From an uncultured beta proteobacterium (lineage in GTDB: Bacteria > Pseudomonadota > Gammaproteobacteria > Burkholderiales > Rhodocyclaceae), in contig CAIZKA010000249.1 in assembly GCA_903933395.1 (NCBI GenBank), positions 1 to 8,595 of the forward strand: DNA of 8,595 nucleotides, in the 5' to 3' direction. The notes under the pieces were generated by a model. That model had not been told where the DNA came from, did not search any database, and was given only the letters and a program-made list of their open reading frames with translations. Shown here piece by piece: positions 1 to 8,595 of the stretch. The number at the start of each line of letters is the position of its first letter. The first letter of the stretch is position 1. A program made the translations under genes and the position numbers.

Positions 1-140
1 CCGGCCGTCTGAAAACTGGCCTGCCCGCTGGCGACCGCCGGACCGACCGGATTGGCGTAGACCCGCGCCGTCGCGAAGCAGGACGCAACGATGACTGCAA
101 TAACACGCCGCTGGCACCGGAACCGGTCTTTCGACGCCAC
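1..140 (-). CDS. Two-partner secretion exoprotein (filamentous haemagglutinin-like), N-terminus only
   Basis: Reading the minus strand from a GTG at 140, 46 codons are visible before the window edge cuts the gene. The first 29 residues form a signal peptide: a basic n-region (KDRFRCQRR), a hydrophobic core (VIAVIVASCFATA) and an RVYA cleavage site. The mature start, NPVGPAVASGQASFQTAG, resembles the opening of the TPS / haemagglutination-activity domain of FhaB-like exoproteins, which typically begin with NP-G---V-G-A-F. In that family a TpsB (FhaC-like) outer-membrane partner exports a large beta-helical adhesin, haemophore or toxin; no partner gene is visible here. A purine-rich GAGGGGGG lies about 6 nt upstream of the GTG, and the frame is closed by a stop further upstream with no ATG, GTG or TTG between. 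A full extended signal peptide region is not seen. The family call rests on about 18 mature residues; the signal peptide is firmer. Confidence 0.62.
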   Translation of the reverse strand, partial: MASKDRFRCQRRVIAVIVASCFATARVYANPVGPAVASGQASFQTA

Positions 141-374
141 TGTTAGCCCCCCTCGCCGCCACTTTTTCCTGATGCTTATTCGGGTTCAATTTAGCATAGG
201 GCAATACGAAAATCCAGTTTTGAAATGAAATGTTGAAACCGTAAATATCATTCCATTCCGGCCTGCGTCATTTTTACGTGCAGCCATAATCACGTGAGGG
301 TCAAACGGGATGACTGATCAGGCGAAGGGTGCCGCGTCCGAAATAACGATCCAAACCTCGTAGCCACGAGTGGA

Positions 375-396
375 AGTCGGCGCCGGCGGCACGGCG
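375..396 (+). repeat. 22-nt motif, copy 1 (upstream of mfd)
   Basis: This GC-rich 22-mer starts AGTCGGCGCC and ends ACGGCG. It matches the motif at 3861-3882 in 21 of 22 positions (C instead of G at the sixteenth base) and in the same orientation. It contains the 8-bp palindrome CGGCGCCG and overlaps the -35 region of the mfd promoter. Its role is unknown. Confidence 0.45.
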
Positions 397-401
397 CTGC
401 G

Positions 402-407
402 TATAAT
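402..407 (+). promoter_or_regulatory. Probable -10 box of the mfd promoter
   Basis: A perfect TATAAT lies 26 nt upstream of the mfd ATG, so transcription would start about position 414 and leave a leader of roughly 20 nt. The -35 position (about 379-384) is GC-rich and does not match TTGACA, so the promoter may be weak or activator-dependent. The short leader has no obvious Shine-Dalgarno. Confidence 0.55.
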
Positions 408-433
408 TCGCGCCTCTTTGCACGCCGCATCCC

Positions 434-3853
<3,420 letters not shown>

Positions 3854-3860
3854 CGCGAAG

Positions 3861-3882
3861 AGTCGGCGCCGGCGGGACGGCG
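3861..3882 (+). repeat. 22-nt motif, copy 2 (just after the mfd stop)
   Basis: This copy lies 8 nt after the mfd stop codon, in direct orientation to the copy at 375-396 with a single difference. It does not form a convincing stem with a T-run, so I do not call it a terminator. Confidence 0.45.
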
Positions 3883-4365
3883 GCGGGTGGCTTCAGTCGA
3901 AGTATTTGTGTTCAGAGATGCGGGGGACGGGCGGGTTTCCGGCAAAACGGCCGCTCGATTGATTCACCCCAGTATCGGCGAATGACAGCCATGTGGAAAG
4001 TAGCTGGACTCACACAGTCTGGCCCATAAAGGGACATTGGCGCCCCCAAAACCATGAACTATTGAATGACCCCTTTGACCTGGACTCCTGATTTGGGAAG
4101 GTTGTGGCCAGCGTCCGGAGTTGGCAGTGAAGCTGCCGTTCGAGGTTTGCCCGAAGAAAATTTGGCGCTCCCCTTTCTGAGCGGCTTACAGTGCCCGGTC
4201 AATCGATCGATAGTCAGGCGCACAAGAGAAGGATCTCGCCTAACCAGCAATTGTGATCGGGGCCCGCACAGCGGGGTTTGGCACGCCTCCATTGCCTTAT
4301 TCGGCGGTTGGCTCGAGCCAGGCCCGGGTTAGGCTATCGGGATTAAAAGTCTGCACATTGCCTGG

Positions 4366-4374
4366 AAAAAGGAG
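4366..4374 (+). promoter_or_regulatory. Strong ribosome binding site fixing a TTG start at 4382
   Basis: The purine run AAAAAGGAG ends 7 nt before TTG at 4382. This is the best Shine-Dalgarno in this part of the window. It decides the start of the coiled-coil protein over the longer frame that opens at the GTG at 4253, which has no such signal. Confidence 0.75.
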
Positions 4375-4381
4375 CAGTGAC

Positions 4382-5395
4382 TTGAGCAAGGTCTTGAATG
4401 ATCTGAAGGAATTGGAATGGCAGCGCCGACAACTCGCGGCAAACCGCGCCGCCGCCACCGCCAACGCGACAGACGCCGAACGGGCTGCCGAGGCGGATGC
4501 CTTGGCGCGTGCCGCCGCGGATGATCGGGCTCGAGCTGCTGCCGAGTCGCGCAAGGTGCTTGCCGCCGAGCACATGGTGGCCGCGCAACGGCGTAAGCGC
4601 GCCGAAGATCTTGCTGCCGAGCATGCCCTCAGCCGTGCTGCCGCCGAAAAGGAGGCGGAGGCGGAGGCGGCGCAGCAGGCCCATGTCGAACGGCTGGCCG
4701 AAATTTCCCTGCGAACGCGAGTCGAGGCCGAGAAGCGCGCTTTGGCGGATGTCCGGCATCGTGAATTTGCAGCGTCCGAGCTTGCCCTGGCGGCCGTTGC
4801 CCGAGCCAAGAGGCAAGAAGAGCTTGCCCAGCTTGCTGGTGAGCGGATCGCAGCCGAAAAACGCACGGCCAATCTGGCTGCCGAAAAAATTCGTGCCGAG
4901 CAGATTGCCGAAGCGGGGGCGTTGTCTTGTCTGGCGGCAGAAAGGGAGATGGCGCGGGAAGCACACCGTCGCGCCGAAAAGGAGACCGAAGCGGGGCGAG
5001 CTGCTGCCGCGCGTCTCGAAGCCGAGCGCGAGGCCAGCATGGCGCGGGCAGAGCGTGCAGCGGCTGAAGAAAAAGCCTCAGCCGCTGCAGCCAGCCATCA
5101 TCAGATCGCTGCCGAGTTAGCGAGCTTGCAGTCATCTGCTCGGCAGATCGAGACGGAAAAGGATTGTCCGTCCGCGAGCCACCGTCCGCCATCCGTCTGG
5201 ATCATCAGGCTTGCAAGTACGGCCTTAACTTTGATGGTCGGCGTTGGATCGGGGATGTGGCTGGCCAGGCCCCCCTCGCTTGGGTTTGGAACATTGTCGG
5301 CCGAGCCGGACTTGCTGCGTCTGCGCCTTGACGACAACCTGACGAACCCGATCACGCGGTCACAAAGCGCGTTGCCGCGCGATCAGCCGCGCTGA
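4382..5395 (+). CDS. Ala/Glu/Arg-rich coiled-coil protein with a C-terminal membrane segment
   Basis: This is an unrecognised 337-aa protein starting MSKVLNDLKELEWQRRQ from TTG. Residues about 5-260 are almost one continuous charged helix, about one third Ala, with recurring AAEK, AAER and RAEK units, as expected for a long coiled coil. There is no N-terminal signal peptide. One hydrophobic stretch, about 272-295 (VWIIRLAST... to ...GMWLA), should span the inner membrane, with the coiled coil in the cytoplasm and a tail of about 42 residues outside (HRPPS and Arg276 favour this topology). The layout is the reverse of TolA, whose membrane segment is N-terminal. The first residues faintly recall the MS-hxNxxLxDLE start of GspB/MshN-type proteins, but this may be chance. 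The gene stands alone between two gene-poor stretches and its codon use is less biased than in mfd. A real gene is likely because of the Shine-Dalgarno and the coherent domain plan; the function is unknown. Confidence 0.75.
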   Translation: MSKVLNDLKELEWQRRQLAANRAAATANATDAERAAEADALARAAADDRARAAAESRKVLAAEHMVAAQRRKRAEDLAAEHALSRAAAEKEAEAEAAQQAHVERLAEISLRTRVEAEKRALADVRHREFAASELALAAVARAKRQEELAQLAGERIAAEKRTANLAAEKIRAEQIAEAGALSCLAAEREMAREAHRRAEKETEAGRAAAARLEAEREASMARAERAAAEEKASAAAASHHQIAAELASLQSSARQIETEKDCPSASHRPPSVWIIRLASTALTLMVGVGSGMWLARPPSLGFGTLSAEPDLLRLRLDDNLTNPITRSQSALPRDQPR

Positions 5396-5637
5396 CAGTT
5401 CGCGGGTGTGACGCGTGCACCACTTTGCGCAGCCGGTACGCGCTTGATAAATAGGCGCGAAACAGCGCTCAAGCCGTCAGGTCGATCTCCTGGAGGTTGC
5501 CTGCCTTGCCGTCTTCGGTCAGGTACCTTGAGTACCTATGGTGCTCGAACTGCGGCTCGGACCGGAAAGCCGCGAGACGCCTTCCACACTCGATCCAAAA
5601 CTCGCGCCGGCCTTAGGCAATTTCTCAAGCCCATGTC
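5396..5637. other. Gene-poor spacer before the toxin-antitoxin operon
   Basis: About 240 nt with no convincing gene. A 77-codon plus-strand frame (5408-5641) lacks a ribosome binding site and any domain, and it ends inside the next promoter. A short inverted repeat, AGGTAC and GTACCT with a 5-nt loop, lies at 5521-5537; it has no T-run, so it is not a classic terminator. Confidence 0.5.
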
Positions 5638-5666
5638 TTGACTCGCTTATGTTGGTCATCTAAAAT
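5638..5666 (+). promoter_or_regulatory. Sigma70-type promoter of the toxin-antitoxin operon
   Basis: TTGACT at 5638-5643 and TAAAAT at 5661-5666 are separated by exactly 17 nt, a near-consensus promoter and the best in the window. Transcription would start near 5673, giving a leader of about 17 nt before the antitoxin ATG. Its -10 box lies inside the inverted repeat at 5648-5676, so a bound repressor would block RNA polymerase. Confidence 0.8.
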
Positions 5667-5676
5667 GACCAACATA
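5648..5676. promoter_or_regulatory. Operator: 12-bp perfect inverted repeat over the promoter
   Basis: The arms TATGTTGGTCAT (5648-5659) and ATGACCAACATA (5665-5676) are perfect reverse complements around a 5-nt centre (CTAAA). The repeat covers the spacer, the -10 box and the likely start site. Phd/YefM antitoxins bind palindromes at their own promoters, with the toxin acting as co-repressor. This site is therefore the expected autoregulatory operator; binding itself is inferred. Confidence 0.8.
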
Positions 5677-5689
5677 CAAGGAGTTCGCC

Positions 5690-5920
5690 ATGCAGCAATT
5701 CAACATCGCCGAAGCCAAGGCCCATCTCTCGGAACTGGTGCAAAAAGCCATGATGGGCGAGGAAATCGTCATCGCCCGCGACAACAAGCCGCTGGCGATG
5801 CTGGTGCCCATCCAGCGTCCGGCAGGCAAGCGCATTCCCGGTTCAGGCAAAGGGCAAATCCTCTTCATGGCCGACAACTTCGATGCGATCCCGGAGGGCT
5901 TCGAGGACTACACCGGGTGA
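5690..5920 (+). CDS. Phd/YefM-family antitoxin
   Basis: This 76-aa protein neutralises the PIN toxin encoded immediately downstream and probably represses the shared promoter. The N-terminal half, MQQFNIAEAKAHLSELVQKA followed by GEEIVIARDNKPLAMLVP, is the typical Phd/YefM DNA-binding fold (an NI-EAK-HLSELV helix, then GE-I-IAR-nKP-A-LVP). The C-terminal part (about residues 45-76, ending in DAIPEGFEDYTG) is the expected flexible toxin-binding segment. The ATG has a clear AAGGAG (5678-5683) 6 nt upstream. The stop overlaps the toxin start by 4 nt (GTGA), which suggests translational coupling with the antitoxin made first. The family and partner are clear; no specific gene name is justified. 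Confidence 0.93.
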   Translation: MQQFNIAEAKAHLSELVQKAMMGEEIVIARDNKPLAMLVPIQRPAGKRIPGSGKGQILFMADNFDAIPEGFEDYTG

Positions 5921-6303
5921 TTGCGCTGCTCGACACCAACGCCTTCCTGCGCTGGGTGGAAGGCGACGACAAGTTGTCGACGCGGGCCAAGTCCTGCATC
6001 GCCAATCCGGACAACGAAATCCTCGTCAGCGTCGTCGTCGCCTGGGAACTGGCAATCAAGTCCGGCCAGGGCGGCATCAGGCTGGCGCAGCCGGTAGGCC
6101 GCTACGTGGCGAGCCATATCGAGGCCAACGGCTTTCGCCTGCTCGGCATCGAGCTCGACGACGTGGCCGCCGTCGAAGCCATGCCCCTGCATCATCGCGA
6201 TCCCTTCGACCGCCTGCTGGTCGCGCAGGCAAAAAACCGCAAGCTGCCCGTGGTCAGTTCCGACCGGGCTTTTTCCGCCTACGGCGTCAAACGCATCTGG
6301 TAA
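5917..6303 (+). CDS. vapC: PIN-domain ribonuclease toxin (VapC-type)
   Basis: This 128-aa PIN-domain protein is the predicted toxin of a type II toxin-antitoxin pair. Family members cut RNA (often tRNA or rRNA) with Mg2+ held by conserved acids. The acids are visible: D6 in LLDTNAFLRW, E44 in WELAIK, D95/D98 in HHRDPFDRLLVAQA, and D116 in VVSSDRAF. The last two motifs are typical of the VapC group that pairs with Phd-type antitoxins. The GTG at 5917 is chosen because it places DTN at the usual position near residue 6 and overlaps the antitoxin stop by 4 nt. The frame stays open upstream to 5638, but that extension lies across the operator and antitoxin gene and has no PIN-like sequence. All catalytic residues are present, so the toxin looks active. 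Its RNA target cannot be read from the sequence. Confidence 0.92.
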   Translation: MIALLDTNAFLRWVEGDDKLSTRAKSCIANPDNEILVSVVVAWELAIKSGQGGIRLAQPVGRYVASHIEANGFRLLGIELDDVAAVEAMPLHHRDPFDRLLVAQAKNRKLPVVSSDRAFSAYGVKRIW

Positions 6304-6308
6304 CCGAC

Positions 6309-7385
6309 ATGCAACAAACTGAAAACCTCAATATCGAAGCCTTCGAGCCGATGCCCACGCCCGAAGAAATCCACGCCCGCCTGCCGTTGTCGGAGGCCGC
6401 CGCAGAGTCGGTGCTGGCGGGACGGCGATCCCTGGAACGCATCCTCGACGGCACCGACGCGCGCGTCTTCGTCGTCGTCGGGCCCTGCTCCATCCACGAC
6501 CCGGTAGCCGGCCTCGACTACGCGCGGCGCCTGAAGAAACTGGCCGACGAAGTCGCCGGCACCATGCTGCTGGTGATGCGGGTGTATTTCGAGAAACCAC
6601 GTACCGCCACCGGCTGGAAGGGCTACATCAACGATCCGCGCATGGACGATTCCTTCCACATCGAGGAAGGTCTGCAGAAAGCCCGCCAATTCCTGCTCGC
6701 CGTGAATGAAATCGGATTGCCCGCCGGCACCGAAGCGCTAGACCCGATCGCGCCGCAATACCTGGGCGACCTGATCGCCTGGACCGCGATCGGCGCGCGC
6801 ACATCGGAGTCGCAGACCCACCGCGAAATGTCATCGGGATTGTCGACGCCGGTCGGCTTCAAGAACGGCACCGACGGTTCGCTCGACGCCGCGGTGAATG
6901 CCATCATTTCCGCCGGCAGCCCGCACAGCTTCCTCGGCATCAACATGCAGGGCCGCTCCTGCGTGGTGCGCACCGCCGGCAACCGCTACGGCCACCTGGT
7001 GCTGCGCGGCGGCGGCGGGCGGCCGAACTACGATACGGTCAGCGTCGCGCTGGCCGAGGACGCGCTGGCCAAGGCGAAATTGCCGCACAACATCGTGGTC
7101 GATTGTTCGCATGCCAACAGCTACAAGAAACCGGAACTGCAGCCGCTGGTAATGCACGATTGCGTCAATCAGATTCGCGACCAGCGTAAAACCGGTCATC
7201 GCTCCATCGTCGGCCTGATGATCGAAAGTTTCATCGAGGCCGGCAACCAGCCCATCCCCGCCGATCTGTCGCAGCTGGAATACGGCTGCTCGGTCACCGA
7301 TGCCTGTGTCGATTGGCCGACCACCGAAAAAATGATCCGCGATGCCGATGCCGCGCTGCGCAGCGTCATCCCCAACCCCGCCTGA
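6309..7385 (+). CDS. aroF: 3-deoxy-7-phosphoheptulonate (DAHP) synthase, class I, AroF-like
   Basis: It condenses phosphoenolpyruvate with erythrose 4-phosphate to DAHP, the entry to the shikimate pathway for Phe, Tyr, Trp and folate, in the cytoplasm. The 358 aa match the class I-alpha enzymes of E. coli. GPCSIHDP at 58-65 includes metal ligand C60; the other expected ligands are H268 (DCSHAN), E306 (GLMIES) and D331 (VTDAC). Substrate-binding R91, K96 (RVYFEKPRT), R164 (GARTSESQTHRE), K185 (GFKNGTDG) and R233 are present. The stretch TEALDPIAPQYLGDL is closer to the tyrosine-sensitive AroF than to AroG or AroH (which have TEFLDM), so Tyr inhibition is plausible but unproven; the aroF symbol is by resemblance. 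A small Gly/Arg insertion (GGGGRPNY) differs from GGK-PNY. The ATG is 5 nt after the vapC stop, with no Shine-Dalgarno and no promoter seen, so it probably depends on upstream transcription and translational coupling. Confidence 0.96.
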   Translation: MQQTENLNIEAFEPMPTPEEIHARLPLSEAAAESVLAGRRSLERILDGTDARVFVVVGPCSIHDPVAGLDYARRLKKLADEVAGTMLLVMRVYFEKPRTATGWKGYINDPRMDDSFHIEEGLQKARQFLLAVNEIGLPAGTEALDPIAPQYLGDLIAWTAIGARTSESQTHREMSSGLSTPVGFKNGTDGSLDAAVNAIISAGSPHSFLGINMQGRSCVVRTAGNRYGHLVLRGGGGRPNYDTVSVALAEDALAKAKLPHNIVVDCSHANSYKKPELQPLVMHDCVNQIRDQRKTGHRSIVGLMIESFIEAGNQPIPADLSQLEYGCSVTDACVDWPTTEKMIRDADAALRSVIPNPA

Positions 7386-7393
7386 GAATCCAC

Positions 7394-8595
7394 ATGAGCC
7401 TGATTCGCCCCTTCCGTGGTTTGCGCCCCGCCACCGGCCAGGCCGGTGCCGTCGCCGCGCCGCCCTACGACGTCCTCTCCAGCGACGAAGCGCGACGCAT
7501 TGTCCATGATGGTGCCACCGGCAAGCCGTGGTCCTTCCTGCACATTTCCAAGCCGGAAATCGACCTGCCACGCGAGGTCGACATCTATTCGCCGGAGGTC
7601 TATGCCAAGGCGGCGGAAAACCTCGGGAAGATGCTCGATGCCGGCATCCTGGCGCGCGACGGACAGCCCTGCTATTACGCCTATCGCCTGACGATGGGCG
7701 GGCACGTGCAAACCGGCCTGGTAGCGGCGGCGAGCGTCGCCGATTACGACAGCAACCGCATCCGCAAGCACGAATTCACGCGGCCCGACAAGGAAGACGA
7801 CCGCGTCCGGCAGATCGAGGCACTGAACGCCCAGACCGGCCCGGTGCTCCTGGCCTACCCGGCGTCAGCGACCGCCGACGCGCTGATCGATGCCGTGGCG
7901 CAAGGCACCCCGGCCGCCGACGTCACCGCCGACGACGGCATCCGCCACCAGATCTGGGTGCTGACGGATGCCGCGCAGATCGCCGCAATTACGGCCGCCT
8001 TCGATGCCATGAAGGCGCTCTACATCGCCGACGGCCATCATCGCTCCGCCGCCGCCTCGCGCGTTGCCGCCTCGCGCCGCCAGCAGGGACGGGAATTGTC
8101 CACCGACTCCTTCCTCTCCGTGATCTTCCCGCACCACCAGATGAAAATCCTCGACTACAACCGCGTCGTCAAGGATTTGAACGGCCTCGAGGAGTCGGCG
8201 CTGGTGGCACGCCTCGGCGCCGCCTTCACGGTCGAAGACAGCCCCGGGCGCGTGCATCCGGCGCGCCCCGGCGAATTCGGCATGTACCTGGCGGGCCGCT
8301 GGCACAAGCTGACCATCAAACCCGGACTGGTTCCCGCTGATCCGGTGGCCAGCCTCGATGTGTCGCTGCTCTCGGACCGCCTGCTGGCGCCGCTCTTGGG
8401 CATCGCCGACCTGCGCCGCGACAAGCGCATCGATTTTGTCGGCGGCATACGCGGCCTGGCCGAACTGGAAAAGCGCGTCGATTCCGGCGAGATGGCGGTG
8501 GCCTTCGCGCTGCACCCGACGCGCATGGACCAGCTCATGGCCGTGGCCGACAGCAACAATGTCATGCCGCCGAAGTCGACCTGGTTCGAGCCCAA
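7394..8595 (+). CDS. DUF1015-family protein (3' end outside window)
   Basis: Four hundred codons are visible from the ATG at 7394, and the frame is open at the window edge. The last residues (MPPKSTWFEP) match the conserved C-terminal motif of the family, so only a few codons are probably missing. Other family marks are RPFRGLRP at 5-12, AAPPYDVLS at about 21-29, a KHEFTRPDKEDDR segment at about 125-137, and IADGHHRSAA from 211, the signature histidine-rich motif, which recalls the nucleotide-binding motif of ParB-like folds. There is no signal peptide or membrane segment, so it is cytoplasmic. The reaction is not established to my knowledge; homologues are often near amino-acid biosynthesis genes, which fits a position 8 nt behind the DAHP synthase gene. 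Only a weak Shine-Dalgarno-like GAGAAT precedes the ATG, which suggests co-transcription and coupling. Confidence 0.9.
   Translation, partial: MSLIRPFRGLRPATGQAGAVAAPPYDVLSSDEARRIVHDGATGKPWSFLHISKPEIDLPREVDIYSPEVYAKAAENLGKMLDAGILARDGQPCYYAYRLTMGGHVQTGLVAAASVADYDSNRIRKHEFTRPDKEDDRVRQIEALNAQTGPVLLAYPASATADALIDAVAQGTPAADVTADDGIRHQIWVLTDAAQIAAITAAFDAMKALYIADGHHRSAAASRVAASRRQQGRELSTDSFLSVIFPHHQMKILDYNRVVKDLNGLEESALVARLGAAFTVEDSPGRVHPARPGEFGMYLAGRWHKLTIKPGLVPADPVASLDVSLLSDRLLAPLLGIADLRRDKRIDFVGGIRGLAELEKRVDSGEMAVAFALHPTRMDQLMAVADSNNVMPPKSTWFEP

Larger units (their letters stand above)
141..433. other. Divergent intergenic region between the secreted-protein gene and mfd
   Basis: This 293-nt stretch separates the minus-strand exoprotein gene from mfd. 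Positions about 165-300 are clearly AT-richer than the surrounding coding DNA, as expected for divergent promoters. On the minus strand a TATGCT-like -10 candidate lies around 193-200, with no convincing -35. A short inverted repeat, ACGTG and CACGT separated by 10 nt, lies around 276-295. Near mfd the region becomes GC-rich and carries one copy of a 22-nt motif repeated after mfd. No small gene or RNA gene is recognised. Confidence 0.6.
3854..4381. other. 528-nt region without a convincing gene
   Basis: After the 22-nt repeat, the sequence loses the strong codon bias of mfd. Two overlapping open frames exist on opposite strands (plus 4066-4332, 88 codons; minus 4059-4292, 77 codons). Neither has a good ribosome binding site, a recognisable domain or codon bias, so I do not call them as genes. 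A perfect 12-bp palindrome, TGGCTCGAGCCA, lies at 4309-4320, and ATCGATCGAT lies at 4202-4211. A weak promoter for the downstream coiled-coil gene (TTGGCT at 4308-4313, TAGGCT at 4330-4335) is possible but unconvincing. No tRNA, terminator hairpin or insertion-sequence ends were recognised. The block may be a decayed or dispersed element. Confidence 0.5.

Noticed and set aside
4..13. GCCGTCTGAA, identical to the 10-nt core of the Neisseria DNA uptake sequence
   Set aside because: I noticed only this one copy, inside the coding start of the exoprotein, and the flanking AT of the 12-mer is absent. Chance is the likely explanation unless many copies occur in the genome.
4059..4332. Two small overlapping frames on opposite strands (plus 4066-4332, minus 4059-4292)
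   Set aside because: No ribosome binding site, recognisable domain or codon bias; both cannot easily be real. Kept only as part of a possible repeat.
4253..4381. N-terminal 43-codon extension of the coiled-coil protein
   Set aside because: Its composition is unlike the rest of the protein and it has no Shine-Dalgarno, whereas the TTG at 4382 has a strong one.
4297..5192. Long minus-strand and alternate plus-strand frames within the coiled-coil gene
   Set aside because: They are shadows of the repetitive Ala/Glu/Arg codons; no initiation signals or domain logic.
5521..5537. AGGTAC / GTACCT inverted repeat as a terminator
   Set aside because: The stem is only 6 bp and is not followed by a T-run, so a Rho-independent terminator is not supported.
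5408..5641. A 77-codon plus-strand frame before the antitoxin
   Set aside because: No ribosome binding site, Arg/Gly/Thr-rich composition without a domain, and it ends inside the antitoxin promoter.
5638..5916. A longer start for the PIN toxin
   Set aside because: The extension runs through the promoter, operator and antitoxin gene in another frame. The GTG at 5917 gives the normal PIN N-terminus and a typical 4-nt overlap.
5883..7385. A 500-codon frame that would extend the DAHP synthase upstream across vapC
   Set aside because: The extra N-terminal part is an out-of-frame Arg-rich reading of the PIN toxin gene. The enzyme family starts at the ATG at 6309.

Overview
The window is GC-rich, densely coded DNA from a proteobacterium. 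I infer a betaproteobacterium, possibly a Rhodocyclales-type lineage, from the mfd / class I DAHP synthase / DUF1015 content and codon style; no rRNA or other taxonomic marker is present. Most genes are on the plus strand.

Left edge (1-433): the 5' end of a minus-strand gene (1-140, cut by the window edge) encodes a signal peptide followed by the start of what looks like a filamentous-haemagglutinin-type (two-partner secretion) domain. An AT-rich divergent intergenic region follows, ending in a perfect TATAAT box just upstream of mfd. Positions 434-3853 hold a full-length mfd, the transcription-repair coupling factor. A nearly identical 22-nt GC-rich motif sits just before and just after mfd.

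Middle (3854-5637): about 530 nt without a convincing gene. Next comes a 337-aa Ala/Glu/Arg-rich coiled-coil protein with one membrane segment near its C-terminus, starting from TTG behind a strong Shine-Dalgarno. A further 240 nt without a gene follows. This block looks like accessory DNA between housekeeping genes.

Right part (5638-8595): a compact unit of four plus-strand genes. A strong sigma70-type promoter has its -10 box inside a 12-bp inverted repeat and precedes a Phd/YefM-type antitoxin gene, which overlaps a PIN-domain (VapC-type) toxin gene by 4 nt. Five nt after the toxin stop begins a class I DAHP synthase (first step of the shikimate pathway, AroF-like), and 8 nt after that a DUF1015-family gene that runs off the window. 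I see no promoter between the toxin and the DAHP synthase gene, and no good ribosome binding site for the latter. The essential biosynthetic gene may therefore be expressed, at least partly, from the self-regulated toxin-antitoxin promoter. This is the most interesting arrangement in the window; the individual families are known.
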